9,549 nt of DNA from DATMBL01 sp050735975. Lineage in GTDB: Bacteria; Desulfobacterota; Binatia; UBA9968. Position 1 is the first letter of the stretch; each line of letters opens with the position of its first letter. The stretch lies in the NCBI GenBank assembly GCA_050735975.1, contig JBOHVS010000239.1, positions 1 to 9,549 on the forward strand, read 5' to 3'. The notes under the pieces were generated by a model that saw only the letters and a list, made by a program, of their open reading frames with translations, had not been told where the DNA came from and searched no databases. Shown here piece by piece: positions 1 to 6,424 of the stretch. A program made the translations under genes and the position numbers.

Positions 1-112
1 CGAGGCTTTTATCGAGGGAGAAGAGCCGACCGGCACGTGTCCTTTACATCCGAGCAGCACGTTGCAAACTACCGCGCGGTCGATCTGGAAGTTCCTGTTC
101 GGCAATGATTAG
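1..112 (+). CDS. Class A penicillin-binding protein (PBP1A/1B type), C-terminal end only
   Basis: This is the 3' end of a gene that starts outside the window. The frame that begins at base 2 is open to TAG at 110-112 and gives about 36 residues. They include AFIEGEEPTGTCPLH, which resembles the extreme C-terminus of bifunctional glycosyltransferase/transpeptidase PBPs, where a motif like 'FI-x-GTEPT-x-x-C' follows the transpeptidase domain. These enzymes sit in the inner membrane, polymerise lipid II and cross-link peptidoglycan. The frame beginning at base 1 is also open, to a TGA at 106-108, but its residues resemble nothing I know, so I prefer the PBP reading. The stop lies 8 bp inside the following TPR lipoprotein gene, which suggests translational coupling. 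No catalytic motif is inside the window, so the call rests only on this tail. Confidence 0.72.
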   Translation, partial: EAFIEGEEPTGTCPLHPSSTLQTTARSIWKFLFGND

Positions 113-851
113 TTCGTGCCCGTATAACATAAAAAGATTACTGCCGCTGACCGCCGTAATGGCGGCGCTGATCACGGCTCAGAGCTGCGCGCCACGCGCT
201 CCATACAGAGTGCCGCTGCCTCCTGCACGTGCTTCGGCGCCAACCGAGGCACGACCGCAAGCTCCCACAAAGCCGGCGCTGCCCGAGCAGCCGCGAAAAC
301 CAATGCCGCTGGAATCGGTGATCCAAGAGCAAGATTTAAAGAGCAAAGAACCCAAGCCTGCTCCCATAGCCAAGGAGCCAAGCCAGCCGGGCCCCGTCGT
401 TGCTGAGCCCTCTCAGCCGCCCCTGCCGGATGACAGCTCGTTGCTTGCCAAGTTGACGCCGGGGATCTCGCCTCAGCGCGCCGCATCGCTACGGCTTACG
501 GATGAGGGACGAAAGCTTCTGGAAGCCGGCGACTACGCGCGGGCTCTCAACCGTTTGGAAAAATCCATTGCTATTGATTCGACCAATTCCTACGGTTACT
601 TTTATCTGGCCAAAGCGCATTACTGGTTGGGAGGTTACAAGGATTCGCTCAATTTCCTGGAGGTGGCCGAATCTCGTCTCGCAGGGGAACCGTTCTGGCT
701 CGCCGAGGTGCACGCACTCCGCGGCGAGAACTTTCGCGCCCTGGGAATGAGTGAGAAAGCGGAAGCGAGCTACACGCAAGCGCTGCGCCTGAATTCCGGC
801 AATCGCACCGCTACGGATGCAATCAGCCGCGTTGAAGGAGAGAGCCGGTGA
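105..851 (+). CDS. Proline-rich TPR lipoprotein, candidate partner of the upstream PBP
   Basis: The 248-residue protein has three parts. Residues 1-28 form an export signal: basic NIKR at 8-11, a hydrophobic stretch at 12-25, then AQSC with Cys28 as a possible lipidation site. The lipobox is imperfect, with Gln at -2. Residues 29-109 are rich in Pro, Ala, Lys and Glu and are probably disordered, as in a linker that spans periplasm or wall. Residues about 130-232 hold two to three TPR-like helical pairs, including AGDYARALNRLEKSIAIDST (141-160), YLAKAHYWLGGYKDSLNFLE (167-186) and a copy ending KAEASYTQALRLNSG (218-232). The ATG at 105 overlaps the PBP stop, with GGAAG at 87-91 as a distant ribosome site. 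A lipoprotein anchor, long linker and TPR head suggest an accessory factor for the wall synthase. That role is inference; the protein could instead be a general TPR scaffold. Confidence 0.8.
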   Translation: MISSCPYNIKRLLPLTAVMAALITAQSCAPRAPYRVPLPPARASAPTEARPQAPTKPALPEQPRKPMPLESVIQEQDLKSKEPKPAPIAKEPSQPGPVVAEPSQPPLPDDSSLLAKLTPGISPQRAASLRLTDEGRKLLEAGDYARALNRLEKSIAIDSTNSYGYFYLAKAHYWLGGYKDSLNFLEVAESRLAGEPFWLAEVHALRGENFRALGMSEKAEASYTQALRLNSGNRTATDAISRVEGESR

Positions 852-898
852 CGATCGGAGTTTGAGGCAGAGGTTGCTGTTTTGGCGGGAACGAGGGC

Positions 899-1900
899 AT
901 GATAGTTCTTGGTGTTGAAACCTCGTGCGATGATACCGCCGCGGCGGTGTTGCTCGATGGTCGGACCATTCTGGCCAACGTCGTTTCGTCGCAAGACCAG
1001 GCCCACGGCCCGTATGGCGGCGTCGTACCAGAGCTGGCATCACGCCAGCATATTCAAAACATTATTCCGATCGTCGATAGCGCGCTCGATAAATCCGGCG
1101 TGACTCTGCAACAACTCGACGGCATGGCGGTGACGCGTGGTCCCGGCTTGGTAGGCTCTCTTCTCGTCGGACTTTCAATGGTCAAAGGGATGTCGTTTCG
1201 CTGGGGAATTCCTTACGTCGGCGTGAATCATCTTGAGGCTCATCTGCTCGCGATCCAGCTCGAGCATGATGTTCCTTTTCCCTATATCGCGCTGCTCGCT
1301 TCGGGCGGGCACACCTTGCTCTATTGCGTTAAAAATGTCGGTGATTATCTACATCTTGGGGGGACGCGCGACGATGCGGCCGGCGAAGCCTACGATAAAG
1401 TCGCCAAGATGATGGGGCTCGGCTATCCAGGAGGTAGGGTTATCGATAATCTTGCCAAGGACGGAGATCGCAACGCGATTCGCTTCCCGCGCGCTCAGAT
1501 AAAAAGAAGTCCTTACGAATTCAGCTTCAGCGGCATCAAAACTTCTGTCTGGCACTATCTGAAGTCCCAGGCTGAGGATCGGTGGCGGAATCGGATGGCG
1601 GATATCGCCGCAAGTTTCCAGGAAGCGGTCGTGGATATGCTCGTGAAGCCGACGGTCAAAGCGGCTTTGGCCCAGGACGTGGGCCGAATTGTGCTCGCCG
1701 GGGGCGTGGCGGCGAACAGCCGCTTGCGCGAAAAGATGAAAGAGAAATCCGCATCAGAAGGTTTGCAAGTGCAGTTCCCTTCTCCAAAATTTTGCACGGA
1801 TAACGGCGCGATGATCGCCCTTGCCGGCTATCACCGGCTCATGCGCGGCGAGCGCGACGATTTGCGTCTTAACGCCGACGCGGATCTCACCTTAAGGTAA
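899..1900 (+). CDS. tsaD: tRNA N6-adenosine threonylcarbamoyltransferase TsaD
   Basis: TsaD (formerly Gcp/YgjD) transfers the threonylcarbamoyl group from threonylcarbamoyl-AMP to A37 of ANN-decoding tRNAs, giving t6A. It works in the cytoplasm with TsaB and TsaE, neither of which is in this window. The 333 residues match the usual bacterial length of about 335-340. The N-terminal ASKHA nucleotide-binding signature is VLGVETSCDDTAAAV (3-17). The metal-binding HLEAH lies at 111-115 (His111, His115), SGGHT at 135-139, GEAYDK at 162-167, GGVAANSRLR at 268-277 and CTDNGAMIA at 299-307, where Asp301 is the further metal ligand. All expected motifs are intact. The ATG at 899 yields the canonical N-terminus. 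GAGGG lies too close (1 nt) to serve it, so GGCGGGA at 884-890 is the likelier ribosome site. The gene follows the TPR gene by 47 bp and leads into rsmA, a common pairing of translation-maintenance genes. Confidence 0.97.
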   Translation: MIVLGVETSCDDTAAAVLLDGRTILANVVSSQDQAHGPYGGVVPELASRQHIQNIIPIVDSALDKSGVTLQQLDGMAVTRGPGLVGSLLVGLSMVKGMSFRWGIPYVGVNHLEAHLLAIQLEHDVPFPYIALLASGGHTLLYCVKNVGDYLHLGGTRDDAAGEAYDKVAKMMGLGYPGGRVIDNLAKDGDRNAIRFPRAQIKRSPYEFSFSGIKTSVWHYLKSQAEDRWRNRMADIAASFQEAVVDMLVKPTVKAALAQDVGRIVLAGGVAANSRLREKMKEKSASEGLQVQFPSPKFCTDNGAMIALAGYHRLMRGERDDLRLNADADLTLR

Positions 1901-1922
1901 TCCGAATTGCGAGTTCGATGGC

Positions 1923-1934
1923 AGGGTTGAGGGG
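1923..1934 (+). promoter_or_regulatory. Purine-rich ribosome-binding region for rsmA
   Basis: AGGGTTGAGGGG contains two G-rich blocks upstream of the ATG at 1936: AGGG is 9 nt away and GAGGGG is 1 nt away. The alternative in-frame ATG at 1918 has no comparable block, only a weak GCGAG. This favours the shorter RsmA reading. Confidence 0.5.
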
Positions 1935-1935
1935 T

Positions 1936-2799
1936 ATGGGAAGCCTCTACGACGAAGCGCGCACGGCGCTGCGAGAATTCGAGCTTAGACCCAAGAAGCG
2001 GCTAGGGCAAAATTTTCTCGTCCACGAAAGAGTCATCGAATCCATTCTTCGACTGCTGGATCTATTGCCCGAGGATCAGATTCTCGAGATCGGGCCCGGT
2101 CTTGGCTTTTTGACGCGCCGTTTGGCGGAAAGGGCGCATCAGGTCTATGCCGTTGAAATCGATCCGAAATTGATCGCATGGCTGAAGCGGACTTCATTAG
2201 CCGCTTATCCCACAGTTCGGCTTATTCACGACGATATTCTCAAAGTGCGCTTGGATCAGATCTTGCCCGATCACAAAGTCAAGCTGGTCGGCAATTTGCC
2301 GTACAGTATCTCCACGCCCGTGCTCTTTCGTCTGCTCGAATGGCGCCGGCATTTCGCGTCGCTGGTGTTGATGGTACAGAAGGAGGTCGCTGATAGAATC
2401 GCGAGCGGACCCGGAACAAAAGCCTATGGCAGACTTTCAGTTTGGTGCCAGGTGCACGGTCGGATAGTTGAAAAAGTTCCCGTGGCGCCGGAAGCATTTT
2501 TTCCGCGGCCCAAAGTTAGATCGACGATTTTCAAGCTTGAGCTTTACCCGGAACCGTTGGTGGGCGTTGAAGATCTCGCTCGATTGCGCGGAGTAGTGCG
2601 GGCCGCGTTCGGGCAGCGCCGGAAAACCCTTGCCAATAACCTCGCCGCCTCGCTAAAGGGAGATCGACAAGACGTCGAAGCGTTCCTGCGCCGCGAGCAA
2701 ATCGATCCGCGGCGGCGCGGGGAAACGTTGAGTATCGATGAATTTATCCGTATTACTCACGCCTTGAAGCGCGAGGGAATGATTGAGATCTGCCGCTAA
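1936..2799 (+). CDS. rsmA: 16S rRNA (adenine1518-N6/adenine1519-N6)-dimethyltransferase RsmA (KsgA)
   Basis: RsmA uses S-adenosylmethionine to dimethylate two adjacent adenines in the 3'-terminal helix of 16S rRNA, a late 30S assembly checkpoint. From the ATG at 1936 the protein has 287 residues (E. coli KsgA has 273). Visible motifs are KKRLGQNFL (20-28), the SAM-binding EIGPGLG (51-57), the acidic EID (74-76), the catalytic NLPYS (120-124), FFPRPKV (188-194) and FGQRRKTLANNL (225-236) in the C-terminal helical domain. An in-frame ATG at 1918 would add six residues. I prefer 1936 because AGGGTTGAGGGG at 1923-1934 lies just before it, while little precedes 1918. No key residue is missing. The gene lies 35 bp after tsaD and 29 bp before mutM on the same strand, so the three are probably one transcript. 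Confidence 0.97.
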   Translation: MGSLYDEARTALREFELRPKKRLGQNFLVHERVIESILRLLDLLPEDQILEIGPGLGFLTRRLAERAHQVYAVEIDPKLIAWLKRTSLAAYPTVRLIHDDILKVRLDQILPDHKVKLVGNLPYSISTPVLFRLLEWRRHFASLVLMVQKEVADRIASGPGTKAYGRLSVWCQVHGRIVEKVPVAPEAFFPRPKVRSTIFKLELYPEPLVGVEDLARLRGVVRAAFGQRRKTLANNLAASLKGDRQDVEAFLRREQIDPRRRGETLSIDEFIRITHALKREGMIEICR

Positions 2800-2828
2800 A
2801 CGGCGGAGAGTGTCGCAGCAGCCTGTGT

Positions 2829-3650
2829 ATGCCTGAACTGCCGGAAATAGAGACAATCTGCCGCGGCCTGCGCCCGCACTTGGAGGGTCGCAAAATCGGC
2901 CGCGTTCAAATCCTTGAGAGGCGCTTGCGCAATCTCATCGACGATCACCTAGCTGACCGCCTGCAGGGACAAACGATCGCGAACGTGGGGAGGCGCGCGA
3001 AGTACATTCTACTGTCTTTGGAAAAAAAAGTGACTTGGGTGTTTCACCTTGGCATGTCCGGCAAACTGATTCACGTCGATCCCGACACGCCCCGGCAAAA
3101 GCACGATCATATCATTGTCAGTCTCGACAGCGGATATCAGCTGCGCTATCACGATCCGCGCCGTTTCGGCCTATCGCTGCTTGCCGGCACGGACGCGCTC
3201 GGTGATCTACCCCAGCTAGCTCGTCTGGGACCGGATCCTTTCGATCGCCGGTTTAACGGGCAGTACCTCTACTCGTTTACGAAAAACTCGCAGCGCAGGA
3301 TTCGCGATCTGTTGCTGGATCAGCAGATTATAGCCGGTCTCGGCAATATCTATGCGAATGAGATTCTCTGCCGCGTCGGTGTCAGGCCAACCGCCCGTTC
3401 GTCGAAACTCACCCGTGCAAAAATAGAGCAGATCGCGACGATGATTCCGAAGATTTTGGATGAAGCGATCCGATGGTGCGGCACGTCTTTTTCGGACTAT
3501 CGAGACGCCGACGATAAATTCGGCGAGTTTCAAAATCATCTGCGAGTTTACGACAGGGAAGGCGCAAACTGTCGCATTTGTCCAAACCTGATCAAGAGAG
3601 TCGCGATTGGCAATCGCAGCGCTTTCTACTGCCCGTCTTGCCAGAAATAA
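2829..3650 (+). CDS. mutM: Formamidopyrimidine-DNA glycosylase (Fpg/MutM)
   Basis: Fpg is a bifunctional DNA glycosylase and AP lyase that removes 8-oxoguanine and ring-opened purines in base-excision repair. The 273 residues are near the family norm (about 270). The start MPELPEIET gives the N-terminal Pro2 that forms the Schiff base after Met removal, followed by Glu3 and Glu6. Lys58 in RRAKYILL matches the conserved Lys of Fpg. The helix-two-turn-helix region with QQIIAGLGNIYANE is at 165-178. The C-terminal zinc finger is complete: Cys248, Cys251, Cys268 and Cys271 in a C-x2-C-x16-C-x2-C pattern, with the DNA-contacting Arg263 in GNRSAFYC. The nearest ribosome-site candidate, CGGAGAG around 2804-2810, is rather far from the ATG at 2829, so translation may depend on coupling to rsmA. 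Endonuclease VIII (Nei) is the main alternative and is less likely given the overall motif set. Confidence 0.97.
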   Translation: MPELPEIETICRGLRPHLEGRKIGRVQILERRLRNLIDDHLADRLQGQTIANVGRRAKYILLSLEKKVTWVFHLGMSGKLIHVDPDTPRQKHDHIIVSLDSGYQLRYHDPRRFGLSLLAGTDALGDLPQLARLGPDPFDRRFNGQYLYSFTKNSQRRIRDLLLDQQIIAGLGNIYANEILCRVGVRPTARSSKLTRAKIEQIATMIPKILDEAIRWCGTSFSDYRDADDKFGEFQNHLRVYDREGANCRICPNLIKRVAIGNRSAFYCPSCQK

Positions 3651-3723
3651 CAGGCTTATTCGCTTGCCCCCGTACGCGCACTCAGCCGCTCGTGCTTCGA
3701 CAAGACCTGGCCAGTATCGTTGT

Positions 3724-4470
3724 TTAGCGTAAGGGCAGCCGGATGAGCTTCTTCTCAATATCGAACAATCGAATAAATTCACCGAAGACGCAGTCGCTCA
3801 GCTCCTTAAGACGGTGAACATAACGCGCTGTTTCGTTGTGAATCCGGTCTGGATCGATCTTCCCCCCCAGCGCCGCTACCTCTTTCCGGTTATCGGGCAC
3901 CTGTAGCCAACGATCGATCATCCGCTCGTCGACTTCGAGATGGAACTGGAGGCCATAAACGTTGGCGCCGTAACGAAACGCCTGGTTGGCGCAGAGTTCG
4001 GAGACAGCGAGATGAGAGGCGTGCCTGGGTATATCGAAAGTGTCTCCGTGCCACTGAAAGATTTTTTCCGTTTCTCTAAACTCAGCCAATAGCGGGTCAC
4101 GGCTCGCCTCTTCCGTTGGGGTAATGTCGTACCAGCCGATTTCCGTTTCCTTGTTCGGATAGACGCGCGCTCCGAGTGTTTTAGCGATCAACTGAGCGCC
4201 GAGGCAGATTCCCAGCACCGGGAGGTTCCTGCGCATGGCTTCTTCGATCACCCTCAATTCCATGGTGAGGTGCGGAAATTGATCCGCATCGTTGACACTC
4301 ATCGGTCCGCCCAAAACCACCAACCCGTGGTAACCGTCCAGGCTCGGCAGCGCTTCGGGATGGCGAGCGAAGTTTACGTAGCGGATGCGAAATCCGGCCC
4401 GTTTCAGCAACGGATTCAAAGTCCCCAAAATCTCGTGCGGGACATGCTGGCAGACGAGAATTTTCTTCAT
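3724..4470 (-). CDS. Class I glutamine amidotransferase (GMP-synthase-like, GATase1)
   Basis: This is a free-standing class I glutamine amidotransferase domain like those grouped with the GuaA N-terminal half. The family hydrolyses glutamine (or gamma-glutamyl compounds) through a Cys-His-Glu triad. From the ATG at 4470 there are 248 residues: VLGGPMSVND (52-61), the nucleophile elbow LGICLGAQ with Cys89 (86-93), EIGWY (110-114), QWHGDTF (139-145) and QFHLEVDE with His177 and Glu179 (175-182). The triad is therefore intact. A GTG at 4491 would add seven residues, but relatives typically begin close to the KKILVCQHV stretch, so I start at 4470. Neither start has a clear Shine-Dalgarno site. 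No ATP-pyrophosphatase or synthetase partner is adjacent, so the acceptor substrate is unknown. The gene converges on mutM (73-bp gap) and diverges from the SagB-type gene. Confidence 0.88.
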   Translation of the reverse strand: MKKILVCQHVPHEILGTLNPLLKRAGFRIRYVNFARHPEALPSLDGYHGLVVLGGPMSVNDADQFPHLTMELRVIEEAMRRNLPVLGICLGAQLIAKTLGARVYPNKETEIGWYDITPTEEASRDPLLAEFRETEKIFQWHGDTFDIPRHASHLAVSELCANQAFRYGANVYGLQFHLEVDERMIDRWLQVPDNRKEVAALGGKIDPDRIHNETARYVHRLKELSDCVFGEFIRLFDIEKKLIRLPLR

Positions 4471-4579
4471 GGACGAGAGATTTTCAGCCACCCATCGGCA
4501 AGCCGATTATAACGCCACCCTGGGACCATGTGAACTGCCGCGCTGCTTGATTTGAGCATCACAATCGCCGGGCCGGTCA

Positions 4580-4783
4580 CTAGCTCGGATTATTCACGAG
4601 GCCGGGAACACTATCAACGAACTGTCGTGTTCTCTTTCATTGCAAATTTCAAATTGTAAAGTGCAAAAGTCAAAATGAATAAAACCTTAACCGGTCGAAA
4701 ACGAGGGACAGTTCCCTGTCCGAACATTTTTCAATCTGCAATTTACACTTTGCATTTTGCAATCCATGAATAAGGCGGGCTAG
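4580..4783. repeat. MITE-like element with outer and inner imperfect inverted repeats
   Basis: The outer arms 4580-4600 and 4763-4783 are inverted copies matching at 15 of 21 positions by hand alignment. Both start CTAGC, and both contain TTATTCA. The inner arms 4639-4677 and 4725-4763 match at 30 of 39 positions as inverted copies, without gaps. Between them a perfect 6-bp stem, GGACAG (4706-4711) and CTGTCC (4716-4721), has the loop TTCC. The right outer and inner arms abut at 4763, while on the left they are 38 bp apart, so the structure is asymmetric. There is no transposase. This fits a decayed miniature inverted-repeat element or remnant insertion-sequence ends. A folded intergenic repeat of another kind is also possible. 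Confidence 0.5.
4706..4721. repeat. Short perfect hairpin inside the repeat (6-bp stem, 4-nt loop)
   Basis: GGACAG-TTCC-CTGTCC is a perfect 6-bp inverted repeat. An alternative pairing within the same bases is GGGA with TCCC. The run of T's that follows (from 4727) begins 5 nt after the stem, so a weak plus-strand terminator is conceivable. However, there is no upstream plus-strand gene for it to end. Confidence 0.4.
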
Positions 4784-4816
4784 CGCTGCCTGCCGCCGCT
4801 TGGTAAGAGTGCGTAT

Positions 4817-4822
4817 AAGGAG
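4817..4822 (+). promoter_or_regulatory. Ribosome-binding site of the SagB-type gene
   Basis: AAGGAG lies 7 nt before the ATG at 4830, an ideal Shine-Dalgarno arrangement. It rules out the in-frame TTG at 4800, which would place this site inside the coding sequence. Confidence 0.85.
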
Positions 4823-4829
4823 TTACGCG

Positions 4830-6392
4830 ATGAAAAACCGTGAGCTCGAAGCTGCATGGACCTATCATAACGGGACCAAGCATTCTTACGAAAGCATCCG
4901 CGCGAACAGGCACTATCTCGACTGGGAGAACCAGCCGATTCTATTCAAGATCTACTCCAAGCTGGAGCCTATTCCAATGTCACAGCATCTGTCGTCCGCA
5001 CCGATGCCTGGGCTTTCCGCCATTTCCGCCGTCGCAACCTCGGCAGAGGGTGAAGTCGGCTTAACAAACCAAACCCTGGCCGAAATACTGTATCTGTCCG
5101 CAGGCGTCACCAAGCGGAGGAGTTATCCCGGAGGAGAGATGCTCTTTCGGGCCGCTGCATGCACAGGCGCGCTCTATCACATCGATTTGTATCTTATCTC
5201 CGGAGATCTTCAGGATTTAGACGCCGGAGTCTATCATTTCAGCCCCCATGACTTTGCTCTACGGCGGCTGCGAAAGGGAGATTACCGGGCCGTCTTGGTT
5301 CGGGCTGCCGCGGAAGAACCTTCGGTCGCGAACGCGCCATGCGTAGTCGTCTGCGCGTCGACCTACTGGCGCAACGCCTGGAAATACCAGGCCCGCGCCT
5401 ATCGGCACTGCTATTGGGATAGCGGCACTATACTCGCCAATCTTCTGGCAGCCGCGGCCGCGCGCAACGTGCCGGCGAATGTGGTCGCCGGTTTCGTGGA
5501 TGATACGGTGAATCAGCTCCTGAGCTTGGACCCCGAGCGCGAGGGTTCGCTTACTATGATAACTCTGGGCAACGCCGGTCCAAAGGGGACCGATGCTTCT
5601 CCGGGGCTCGAACCCTTGGGCTTTGACATCGCGCCGTTGTCAAAGAAAGAGGTCGATTACCCGGCGATACGGGCCATGCATCAAGCCTCGTCTCTCGGGA
5701 GCGGCGAAGAAGTTGCCGCTTGGCGCGGAGACGCGCAACGCGGTCACGGAAGAAAAAAGGATCAGAACGAAAAGGCACTGCAAGTGTTTCCTCTACAACC
5801 GTTGGGCGATGAAGAGATTCCCCAGGAAACGATCGAGGCGGTGATCCTGCGGCGCGGATCGACCCGCGAGTTTGCCCGCGAATCGATTAGTTTTCCCCGG
5901 CTCTCGACGATGCTGGACTGCGCAACGCGCGGCATACCGGCGGATTTCCTGAGCGAAGCGAAGAGTTCGGTCAATGATGTTTACCTCATCGTTCACGCAG
6001 TAGACGGTCTTCCATCAGGCGCGTACTATTTTCAGCCGCAATCCAGAGCGCTTGAGCTGCTTAAGGAAGGCGACTTCAGGCGCGAAGCAGGATATCTCGG
6101 CTTAGGCCAGGAGATCCCCGCCGATTGCAGCGTCAATGTTTACTTTCTCGCGGATCTCAATCGCGTGCTAGAGCGCTTCGGCAACCGGGGCTATCGCGTC
6201 GCCCAACTCGAGGCGGCAATTATGGGCGGCAAACTTTACCTCGCAGCCTACGCCCAGCGCCTCGGCGCCAGCGGGCTGACGTTCTTCGATGACGACGTGA
6301 CGGAGTTTTTCTCTCCTCACGCCGCCGGGAAGAGCGTCATGTTTCTGATCGCGTTGGGCAAGTCCGCACAGCGACGGCAAGGGTTAACCTGA
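4830..6392 (+). CDS. SagB/ThcOx-type FMN oxidoreductase, tandem nitroreductase domains
   Basis: The 520-residue protein has two nitroreductase-fold domains. Domain 1 (about 10-250) carries YHNGTKHS (12-19), RRSYPGG (97-103), RAAACTGALYHIDLYLI (107-123), GVYHF (133-137), KYQARAYRHCYWDSGTI (185-201) and ITLG (244-247). This order is typical of SagB-type dehydrogenases. A charged, probably flexible linker (about 285-330) follows. Domain 2 (about 330-512) carries RRGSTREF (341-348), GAYYFQP (397-403), GYRVAQLEAAIMGGKLYLAA (454-473) and MFLIALG (504-510). SagB enzymes are FMN-dependent and oxidise azolines to azoles in thiazole/oxazole-modified peptides. Here no YcaO cyclodehydratase, partner protein or precursor peptide is nearby, so I do not infer azole chemistry. 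It may be a stand-alone oxidoreductase of unknown substrate. No signal peptide is seen. It converges on the beta-helix gene with a 32-bp gap and shows no clear terminator. Confidence 0.87.
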   Translation: MKNRELEAAWTYHNGTKHSYESIRANRHYLDWENQPILFKIYSKLEPIPMSQHLSSAPMPGLSAISAVATSAEGEVGLTNQTLAEILYLSAGVTKRRSYPGGEMLFRAAACTGALYHIDLYLISGDLQDLDAGVYHFSPHDFALRRLRKGDYRAVLVRAAAEEPSVANAPCVVVCASTYWRNAWKYQARAYRHCYWDSGTILANLLAAAAARNVPANVVAGFVDDTVNQLLSLDPEREGSLTMITLGNAGPKGTDASPGLEPLGFDIAPLSKKEVDYPAIRAMHQASSLGSGEEVAAWRGDAQRGHGRKKDQNEKALQVFPLQPLGDEEIPQETIEAVILRRGSTREFARESISFPRLSTMLDCATRGIPADFLSEAKSSVNDVYLIVHAVDGLPSGAYYFQPQSRALELLKEGDFRREAGYLGLGQEIPADCSVNVYFLADLNRVLERFGNRGYRVAQLEAAIMGGKLYLAAYAQRLGASGLTFFDDDVTEFFSPHAAGKSVMFLIALGKSAQRRQGLT

Positions 6393-6424
6393 GGACGGGA
6401 GAAAAGTTAAGGAATATGGGAACG

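Larger units (their letters stand above)
4471..4829. other. Divergent intergenic region holding nested inverted repeats
   Basis: These 359 bp separate two divergent genes, so they must hold both promoters, but I see no convincing -35/-10 pair. Bases from about 4637 to 4770 are clearly more AT-rich than the flanking genes. They contain the inverted repeats listed separately and a small 6-bp stem. A 32-codon frame from 4675 to 4773 lies wholly inside the repeat, has no ribosome site, and I do not call it a gene. The first 110 bases (4471-4580) show nothing recognisable. Confidence 0.6.

Noticed and set aside
1..108. Alternative reading of the 5' partial gene in the frame starting at base 1, ending at TGA 106-108.
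   Set aside because: It is open, but its residues show no family resemblance, whereas the frame starting at base 2 matches the C-terminal motif of class A PBPs.
489..1043. Long antisense open frame across the TPR gene and the start of tsaD.
   Set aside because: Its residues match no family, and it is opposite two well-supported genes; it is a by-product of high-GC codon use.
1918..1935. Upstream ATG as the rsmA start.
   Set aside because: It has little ribosome-site support compared with the G-rich block before the ATG at 1936, but it is not excluded.
3651..3723. Possible bidirectional terminator between mutM and the glutamine amidotransferase, with a CTGGCCAG palindrome.
   Set aside because: The palindrome leaves no loop, its flanks do not extend the stem, and no T-run follows on either strand.
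3216..3782. Minus-strand open frame opposite the 3' half of mutM.
   Set aside because: mutM is intact with all its catalytic and zinc residues, and the antisense frame resembles nothing known.
4675..4773. A 32-codon frame from ATG 4675 to TAA 4773, considered as a possible precursor peptide for the SagB-type enzyme.
   Set aside because: It lies inside the inverted repeat, has no ribosome site, and shows no leader/core pattern rich in Cys, Ser or Thr.
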